From Bombyx mori (lineage: Eukaryota > Arthropoda > Insecta > Lepidoptera > Bombycidae): a stretch of DNA of 64,000 nucleotides. Both the position numbers and the translations under genes were made by a program. Position 1 is the stretch's first letter, and every line of letters begins with the position of its first letter. Below, in pieces: positions 57,233 through 64,000 of this stretch. Location of the stretch: contig NC_085128.1 of assembly GCF_030269925.1 (NCBI RefSeq), positions 13,580,501-13,644,500 on the forward strand. The letters are read 5' to 3'. The notes under the pieces are model-generated. The model was given only the letters and a program-made list of their open reading frames with translations. It was not told where the DNA came from and searched no databases.

Positions 57233-60200
57233 TCTCTCTCTCTCTCTCTTCCCAGCTATTTATCCCACATGGTGGTGGGGTCAGCTTTCCTAACTTTACT
57301 CCTCCACTTCGCTCTGTCTTCGACATCCTCGTCAGCAACATTGCATTCTCTCTTGTCCTTCAGCACTACGTCCCTCCACCTTGTCTTGGGTCTGCCTCTG
57401 GGTCTCCGACCGGGGAGGTCGAGCAGTAGCGCCAAATTTCCGACGTAGTCAGGTGGCTTCCTTTTCACGTGACCATACCATCTCAGCCTACTCTCCTGCA
57501 TCTTGTCGGCGATGTCCCGTACACCTAGACTTCCACGCACGTACTCGTTACGGATTTTATCGAGCCTAGTCACGCCGCACATCCACCTCAGCATTTTCAT
57601 TTCAGCAACTTGAATGGTATGTACGTTCCTTTTGGTTGCCGCCCATGTTTCGCTGCCATACATAAGAACAGGCCTTATTATAGTCTTATAGATCATACCC
57701 TTGAGCTTAACGGGCATCCTCCTATCGCAGGTGACACCACTTACTTCTCGCCATTTTAGCCACGCTGCGGCTATTCGGTGTTGAATGTTGCATTTTAAAT
57801 TTCCAGATCTGTGCATCATAGTACCCAGATACTTGTATTGATCGCACATGTTTACAAGTTGACCGTCAATGGAAATCGGACTGTTGTCACCTGGATCTGG
57901 GTCATTAAAAGACATGTAATGTGTCTTCGCAACACTCAATATTAGGCCACCGGCTTGTAACTGCTGTTTCCACAACAGGAGTGCCTCTCGTAGCTCTGTG
58001 CGGCTCTCGGTGCAGATAGCAACGTCGTCTGCATAGATGAAAGTCCACGAGGCTGAGGACTGCGCCACCTCAGTGAGTGAGTCTATAACCATGCCGAACA
58101 GAAAGGGACTCAGTACTGAACCTTGATGCAGACCTTCTGCAACTGCTATTGGTTTTGTCTGACCCACTACTGTCCGTACCATTGACCTCACATCCCTGTA
58201 CATGTCAATTATGACGTTAACATAATGTTCGGGTACATTCTTCTTGCGAAGGCTCCACCAGATCGTATCTCTTGGCACACGGTCAAATGCCTTTTCCATG
58301 TCTAAGAATGCGACATACAATGGCCGAAGTTTCTCACGATACTCCTCAGCGATCGTATTTAGAGCAAACATAGGGTCGGTGGTAGATAAGCCCTGTACAA
58401 AACCATAGTGATTTTTGGATAGTGAACACTCTGATCTTAGGCGGCTGTCAATCACTCTTTCATACAGTTTCATAGTATGGCTTAACAGCTTGATCCCGCG
58501 ATAGTTGCTACATTCGTACTTACTGCCCTTCCCCTTATAAATAGGAACTATGGTGCTCAATCTCCACGCCGCTGGCATTTTGGAAGAGCGCAACACACAG
58601 TTGAAAAGTTTGGTGAGCGTTTCGATTCCGTGCTCACGAAGGCACTTCCAAGCTTCCACTGGAATACCGTCCGGTCCCGTGGCTTTCTTGTTGGCCATCT
58701 TATCTAACGCCATTTTGACCTCATTTGGACGTATTGGAGGTATAAGTCCAATGTTCCTGCCCACTTTTGTTAACTGTATAGCAGCTTGAGTAGGGTTCAG
58801 TAGCTGTTCATAATATTGATGCCAAGCTAATAGTACATCACTATCCCTATACAGAAGCTCACCATTTGGATCTTTAACAGCCCGACATCTAGTGGGATCC
58901 CTCGTGCTCCAACAACGCTGTTTAGCGAGCTTAAATATACATTTTTGACCTTGTTTTGTTTCCAGTTGCTCGTACGTGGTCTTTAGGGCAACTGCGCGCT
59001 CCACTGCCACTATTTTCTTAGTCTCCTTCTTTATTCTTTTATATCTTTCTTGGTCTTCAGAAGTTTGGGTGGACTGCCAGGTCTTAAAGGCATCTTTTTT
59101 CCTTTGAATGGCATTTTGTACTGCTTCTGTCCACCACCAAGTCTCTTTATTGTTTATTCTACCACCTTTTGTACGACCAAGAGTAATATTACCAGCTTTT
59201 ACAATGGATTTGCTAAGGTGATCCCATATATTGTCAATATCCAACTCAGTATCAACTTTCAAGTTGCTCAGATGGTTACAGAATTCGGGGATCTTATCTC
59301 CTTTTAAGTTCCACCATTTGGTTATTTCCGGAGTGTGAGATGTTTTAGTTTTAGATGTTTTCTTAAAAAGCATATCCATTACAACGATACGATGTTGAGT
59401 AACGGCGCATTCTCCCGGGATGACCTTGCAATTTGTTACCCGGCCTATGTAAGCTCGATTTACTAATATATAGTCTATCTGCGATGTTGTTTGTCCACTT
59501 TTGTATGTAATTGTATGTTCTGGCTTTTTAGCAAAGAAAGTATTTGTTATAGCAAGATCAAATGCAGCAGCTGTTGAAAGAATAACTTCCCCCTCCTCGT
59601 TTATAGTGCCAAATCCATGACCTCCGTGCACTCTTTTAAAGGCCTTATTTTCTGTCCCTATGTGACCGTTTAAGTCCCCACCCAACAGCATTGTCTCCTT
59701 CGAAGGTATTTGACGTAGATGATCTTCCAAAGTTGTCCAAAAACTATCTTTTTCAGCCCTGCTACAACCCGCCTGGGGAGCATAAGCTGATATCACATTT
59801 ATGACTTCCCCTTCAACAAGTACTTTTAGAGACATCAGCCTGTCGTTAGTTCGATTTACTTCTAAGATGTTTTCGAGGTGTTCGGCTTTGACAGCGATTG
59901 CTACACCATTTCTTCCATGCCTAGCGCCTACATACATGAGTTTGTAGCCTTCTCCGATGTTACGGGCTTTTGCACCAGTCCATCTGGTTTCTTGAAGGCA
60001 AGCGAAATCTACCTTTCTACGCTTGAAGAGTGAAGCAAGTTCCTTTGTCTTCCCCGTTAGTGTTCCAACATTCAATGTAGCGAAGCGGAATTTCAGGCTA
60101 CAATTTGGGACTAACTTCATTAGCCGAGCCCGTCCATGACTCGGTAGCCCTAGCATATTGTTCGCAGATGTAGGGCGATATTTCTGCGCGTCGTTTCGCG

Positions 60201-60521
60201 GCGACGCCCTATCCGTTATCCCAAACGTATTATGTAACCTGTCCATTTGCTTACTAAAATTTGGCGAATTTTTTGGGTTTATTAAAAGGTACCGATTGCC
60301 ATCTGACATACCAAAACCTACCCCGCTTGAAGTAGGGAAAACCCCCAGATAGGTGATGTGTCCGGGTACAGTTATTTCCTCCTGTACATAGTGGTTGTCT
60401 GGTTATCCCGCCAGAGTTTCGGTCGCCAGAGCCTCGTCCGTTGGTCAGCAGGGTGTACCACGAGCAGGTGAGGTTGACATTTGAGATGGTAAAGATCTTA
60501 GTTCCATGCCCCTTACAACCC
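57233..60521 (-). mobile_element. Full-length RTE-clade LINE with perfect 19-bp target duplication
   Basis: CTAATTTGATCTTTCCATC occurs at 57214-57232 and 60522-60540, exactly flanking the element. On the minus strand: a 212-nt 5' UTR (60521-60310), one 1017-codon ORF (60309-57256), and a 3' UTR of only 23 nt ending in a (GA)n tail. A single ORF, a tiny 3' UTR and a simple-repeat tail are typical of RTE elements. Identical duplications and an undamaged ORF suggest a young insertion. Confidence 0.93.
57256..60309 (-). CDS. RTE-type polyprotein: AP endonuclease plus reverse transcriptase, 1017 aa
   Basis: Encodes the enzyme of target-primed reverse transcription, which nicks host DNA and copies the element's RNA into the nick. 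Endonuclease: [12 protein letters not shown] (about residue 75), [36 protein letters not shown] and a late His ([10 protein letters not shown]). Reverse transcriptase: [52 protein letters not shown] and the catalytic [10 protein letters not shown]-terminus: [16 protein letters not shown] and DRAKWR. The start is the first ATG of the frame; the stop is TAG at 57256-57258. All catalytic motifs are present without frameshift or stop, so it may be functional. Database entries for such proteins are often mislabelled as craniofacial development protein 2. Confidence 0.93.
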   Translation of the reverse strand: MSDGNRYLLINPKNSPNFSKQMDRLHNTFGITDRASPRNDAQKYRPTSANNMLGLPSHGRARLMKLVPNCSLKFRFATLNVGTLTGKTKELASLFKRRKVDFACLQETRWTGAKARNIGEGYKLMYVGARHGRNGVAIAVKAEHLENILEVNRTNDRLMSLKVLVEGEVINVISAYAPQAGCSRAEKDSFWTTLEDHLRQIPSKETMLLGGDLNGHIGTENKAFKRVHGGHGFGTINEEGEVILSTAAAFDLAITNTFFAKKPEHTITYKSGQTTSQIDYILVNRAYIGRVTNCKVIPGECAVTQHRIVVMDMLFKKTSKTKTSHTPEITKWWNLKGDKIPEFCNHLSNLKVDTELDIDNIWDHLSKSIVKAGNITLGRTKGGRINNKETWWWTEAVQNAIQRKKDAFKTWQSTQTSEDQERYKRIKKETKKIVAVERAVALKTTYEQLETKQGQKCIFKLAKQRCWSTRDPTRCRAVKDPNGELLYRDSDVLLAWHQYYEQLLNPTQAAIQLTKVGRNIGLIPPIRPNEVKMALDKMANKKATGPDGIPVEAWKCLREHGIETLTKLFNCVLRSSKMPAAWRLSTIVPIYKGKGSKYECSNYRGIKLLSHTMKLYERVIDSRLRSECSLSKNHYGFVQGLSTTDPMFALNTIAEEYREKLRPLYVAFLDMEKAFDRVPRDTIWWSLRKKNVPEHYVNVIIDMYRDVRSMVRTVVGQTKPIAVAEGLHQGSVLSPFLFGMVIDSLTEVAQSSASWTFIYADDVAICTESRTELREALLLWKQQLQAGGLILSVAKTHYMSFNDPDPGDNSPISIDGQLVNMCDQYKYLGTMMHRSGNLKCNIQHRIAAAWLKWREVSGVTCDRRMPVKLKGMIYKTIIRPVLMYGSETWAATKRNVHTIQVAEMKMLRWMCGVTRLDKIRNEYVRGSLGVRDIADKMQESRLRWYGHVKRKPPDYVGNLALLLDLPGRRPRGRPKTRWRDVVLKDKRECNVADEDVEDRAKWRSKVRKADPTTMWDK

Positions 60522-60795
60522 CTAATTTGATCTTTCCATCGTAGATTATTAAACGAATCGGCTATTCAGTGTTAGTCTTCACTATACCTATTGAAGATCA
60601 TTCTAGACTTTGATTTCTGTAACTATATAGTCTGTAAAGAGACCGTCGTTGGAGTCCAAACGAAAATAAATGATTATCCTAGAACTAACGGACAGTGCTA
60701 TTTATTTACCAAACTGAACGTAGATATATTTTTTTTCTTGACCCGTAATATGTTATGAATTTCACTGGCAGTCGCTCACTGGGCTTCCTCTAGAG

Positions 60796-61496
60796 CAGCG
60801 GTCGGGGAACCGGGGTAAATTACCCCAAATGGGGTAAAATGAAATTTTGGGGGGGTAAAAATGAAACTTTTGTGAGTAAAAGTGTATATTTAAGTGAAAC
60901 TTCTTTAGAATCGTTAAATTTTTAGTTATTGTTTTCTTTTCAAAATTATCATGGGAGCTATAATATGAAAGATACTAAAGAGAAGCGATTTCGTTTTTTT
61001 TTATGTTCTTCGCCATGGGGTATTATATCTACTTACATAAAAATGTTTTGGGGTAATCTATATATTAATACGTGAAGCAAAAACTTTGTATCCCTTTTTA
61101 CGAAAATTGCGCGGACGGAAGAGTATGAAATTTTCCACACTTATAGAGAATATAGAGAAGTGCATAATACTAATATTTTTTTAAATAATGCATAAAAGAT
61201 ACATTAAATCAATAAAGAAAACATTACACACACTACATACCATGTATTTGACGCACACACGCATGCATACTATTTATTGTCAAACTTTTGTTCTTGACGT
61301 TGTTGTCAAATTGAGAATAGTTTAAATATTGTTTGTCTTTGTTAATATTTTTTATAGTATAGTCTTGGCGAAATTTGTGATTATAGAAGTATAAAATACA
61401 ATCAAAATAGTGTACAAACTTACAATTCCAATTAATTATAGTCGAATTTCCACTACTGCGGGACCTCTGGTAATTAAAAAAGTTCCCCGACCGCTC
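60796..61496. mobile_element. hAT-like MITE, with a Helitron inserted
   Basis: Terminal repeats CAGCGGTCGGGGAAC and GTTCCCCGACCGCTC (one mismatch at the outermost base) are flanked by the 8-bp duplication CTCTAGAG at 60788-60795 and 61497-61504. An 8-bp duplication and CAG ends fit hAT. Minus the Helitron at 61057-61470 it is 287 bp and non-coding, with GGGGTAA motifs. Confidence 0.8.
61057..61470 (+). mobile_element. Non-autonomous Helitron (family 3), nested in a hAT-like MITE
   Basis: A^TCTATATATTAATACGTG start and CCTCTGG^T end (CTRR). Near-colinear with 32002-32521 and reverse 45095-45511. Confidence 0.82.
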
Positions 61497-61713
61497 CTCT
61501 AGAGCATATTATGCTCATCAATTAATATTTGTCAATAGCTTAGGTTTGTTTTGAAAAAGAAAAAATGTAATTTTAACTTCCAAAACTTGCAATGAATTCT
61601 CGAAAGTGTTTTTTTATGTTCTCGTACCTGTCTACGTTTTTGTAAGCGATTCCGATGCACACTGATTATAATAAACAAATTAATCTTCATCAAATTAAAG
61701 AGGGATCATCAAA

Positions 61714-61961
61714 TTTTTTATTTATTTTTATTGCTTAGATGGATGGACGAGCTCACAGCCCAGCTGATCTTAAGTGGTTACTGGAGCCCATAGACATCTA
61801 CAACGTAAATGCGTCCATCTTGAGGTATAGGTTCTAAGGTCTCAATATAGTTACAACGGCTGCCCCACCCTTCAAACCGAAACGCATTACTGTTTCACGG
61901 CAGAAATAGGCGGGGTGGTGGTACCTACCTGTGCGGACTCACAAGAGGTCCTGCAACCAGT
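61714..61961 (-). mobile_element. Bm1 SINE, head-truncated
   Basis: T-rich end, TTGCTTAGATGGATGGACG to AGAGGTCCTGCAACC. Confidence 0.85.
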
Positions 61962-62599
61962 AAAAATTAATAAATTCAGTCAAATCAATTAATAAACGAA
62001 TACGGATTAAAAAAACTCATGAAACACAATATGCTTATGATAATACCGTCAAAGATACCGAAATGCGAGATACAGTTATATTTAAAAACGACAATTTACA
62101 TAAAACTAGCGACAAAATGTTACAGTTTACCGAGCAAAACCAAGGGTGCCTTCAGAGTGGATTTCCCCAGGGCTTAAATTACACCTCGTTTATTTTGAGA
62201 GGCTGTAACGTTGCTACAAATAATTCCGGTATTTTTGTATTGACAGTAATTTTTGCTTGCGTGGATTTTATTGAGTTAAGTAACTGTCTCAAGACTTTCA
62301 AATAATTGTGGACCAAAACAATAAAAAAAAGATTTAGTGAATTAATTCGTAAATAAATCTAGAAAGTAAATTTGATTTATTTTTGAATATTCAGTTTTAT
62401 TAATTTTATATTAAACGACAGTTTTTACTCTACCGTAAGCTGAAATCTAAAACAATTTGAATTTAATATATATTTTGTTTAGACCTACATGTTTTTTCCA
62501 ATGTAAATAACTATTTTCTGAAATCCCTAAACAAACTTTAACTCTTCTATGTCTTCTTAACTTAAATTCTTTTATAAATATCATATTTTGTTAGCAGTA
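61962..62599. other. Intergenic, nothing recognised
   Basis: AT-rich; the 80-codon frame at 62063-62305 has no recognisable features. Confidence 0.4.
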
Positions 62600-62885
62600 A
62601 CTTCCTCTCAGATCCTCTCGTTCCAATCTTGGAGCTTTTAGGTGTCTCCGCTCTCGTCGAACTCATTGAATCAAAGACGATCCGCAAAGAGTACTACTAG
62701 AAGAGACTAACCCATTTAATATCTTGCAGGATCTTTTAAATAGGTCTCGATTCCGATCCTGTTGTAGAGACAGCGAAGAACTGCTCTTACTAGAGCAGAT
62801 GTGAGAAAATTCTTGCACTGTGAGCTCATTCATCAGTCGGGGTGAAGCCAGCATATCCCCTCGAAATTACTGGCGAGCAGGTACG
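62600..62885 (+). mobile_element. LINE 3' end, BMC1-type, diverged
   Basis: GGAGCTTTTAGGTGTC, GATTCCGATCCTGTTGTAGA, GAAGAACTGCTCTTACTAGA and GCGAGCAGGTACGAAAC correspond to the copies at 1094, 13850 and 20860, with more drift. Confidence 0.55.
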
Positions 62886-63033
62886 AAACAAAAGCGGTAA
62901 CTGCAATGACTAATGAGCTAAAGACATGATATCTTAACCCATACAAGTTGGGCTTTTTAACATTCATCAACAAATATTAAAGGACTGGGCGATCGAAACA
63001 GACTTGGATGGACTGTGTGAAGGCTGAGATGCT

Positions 63034-63375
63034 GTTTTTTTATTTTTTTTTATTTTATGATTGTAAGATTACTGGTGGCCCGGAGGCCTTCCCAGCTTCA
63101 CCAGGACAGGTGAGGGAGCAAAGGCTCAGCCAGGAGGAGTGGGATTTGCTAACAGCTCCCCGAGCGCCTCCGAAGGAGACCTAACAACTCAAGAGCAATT
63201 GCTTCGCGAATGAATCTACTACCGGATCGGAATCGCGACCCACTGAGAAGATCCGGCGAGAAACTCAGCGGGCTGATTCATGGGTTAGGTTGCACGTCGA
63301 CCTCTTTGTCGAGTTCGATGAGTACGGTTACCGGGGTTCCTCAGCCTGCTCCTAGTGTTAGAGCTGAAGGTATCT
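63034..63375 (-). mobile_element. LINE 3' end, BMC1-related, antisense
   Basis: T-rich left end is the poly(A). The reverse strand carries AGTTTCTCGCCGGATCTTCT, CAGTGGGTCGCGATTCCGAT and GCGAAGCAATTGCTCTTGAG. Related to BMC1 but with a different terminal segment. Confidence 0.55.
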
Positions 63376-64000
63376 AATGCAAGAGTTATTGGATCTGATG
63401 GATCCATAAGGACGTGTCTAGGGCGACAACGGTGACTTATGCATGAGTAGGGTGTGGGTGCAGAGATGACATATGATAAGCCTGAATGGAAAAGGAGGAC
63501 GTACTATGCCGTCCTCACATAAGGGCAAAAAGCATAAGAAGAAATATTAAAGATTGAAAAAAGCATATTTAGAAGAATCTTATTGTTCTAGAATTTTATC
63601 TATGTTGAATTCATTTGAATTATTGTAGCTGTAGTTCAGCTATGACCCTAACTGACCATATTTACTTCGTCAATATATAGCTCGATTGCCGAAAATGTCG
63701 ATTTATATTTCCAAGGAAAATCGAATCTTGTATTAAATTCCCAAAATTACAGCTCCTTTTATTCATCCATTGGGGAGAGGGATTTAATATCAAAAAAGTA
63801 TCTAAAAAAAATTGTAATATCATCAAAAAAGTACTTTACCCAACAAAAAAAGATCTCCATGCCCTAGAGAGATTGCCAGCCCGAACTGGAATGAGCTTTT
63901 AAACCGCATCGTACGAGTAAATAGCTAACGTTATCTTTTCACACAAAGGCCTCACAAAACGTAGTGCTGAGACGAAAAACGCTAGCCACAGAACAAAGGC
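63376..64000. other. Intergenic, nothing recognised
   Basis: AT-rich; no gene or element end before the window edge. Confidence 0.4.

Noticed and set aside
62063..62305. 80-codon ORF
   Set aside because: AT-rich intergenic frame without splice signals, domains or neighbours that support it.
1..64000. CRISPR array, operon or viral module
   Set aside because: No regularly spaced repeats with unique spacers, no prokaryotic gene layout and no viral structural genes; the repeats are dispersed eukaryotic transposons.

Overview
The window is moth DNA, most probably silkworm (Bombyx). It is AT-rich and carries many copies of a tRNA-derived SINE that I recognise as Bm1, with its conserved body and an AAGCAATAAAA tail. 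It also carries LINE 3' ends of the BMC1 type, R1-like and RTE-like LINEs, Helitrons, a decayed mariner and small MITEs. No bacterial-style operons, CRISPR arrays, rRNA genes or genuine tRNA genes are visible.

The one host protein gene I can support is on the + strand, from 27796 to 44223. Ten coding exons, all with GT-AG introns and compatible phases, join into one 492-residue open frame (1479 nt with the stop). The protein is a seven-transmembrane class A (rhodopsin-like) GPCR. It has N1.50, D2.50, C3.25, S3.39, W4.50, P4.60, a WGP motif in TM6 and NPLLF in TM7. The DRY motif at the end of TM3 reads N-D-S, and the usual TM5 proline is missing. I cannot name an ortholog and treat it as an orphan receptor. 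Intron 2 (9.6 kb) is a TE trap holding Bm1 copies, a Helitron, an antisense 2-kb R1-type LINE and fragments of other families.

Layout: 1-27 kb is intergenic and TE-rich. It includes a 2.07-kb Helitron at 17680-19747 with a broken Rep/Pif1-helicase reading frame and both termini, and a 5'-truncated R1-like LINE at 15216-16175 with an 11-bp target duplication. 27.8-44.2 kb is the receptor gene. 44.3-45.5 kb is two abutting Helitrons, one holding an inverted pair of Bm1 SINEs. 45.5-49.5 kb is AT-rich and nearly free of recognisable repeats; it could be a long 3' UTR or intergenic DNA. 49.5-57.2 kb is intergenic, with scattered Bm1, a mariner relic and a palindromic MITE. 57233-60521 is a complete, apparently intact RTE-clade retrotransposon (minus strand, 1017-aa endonuclease/reverse transcriptase) inside a perfect 19-bp target-site duplication. 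60.8-61.5 kb is a hAT-like MITE with a Helitron nested in it, and the end of the window has decayed LINE tails and one more Bm1.

Nothing here suggests a multi-gene pathway. The interest lies in an unusual receptor, a potentially active LINE, and a window dense in Helitron termini that can be placed to the base.
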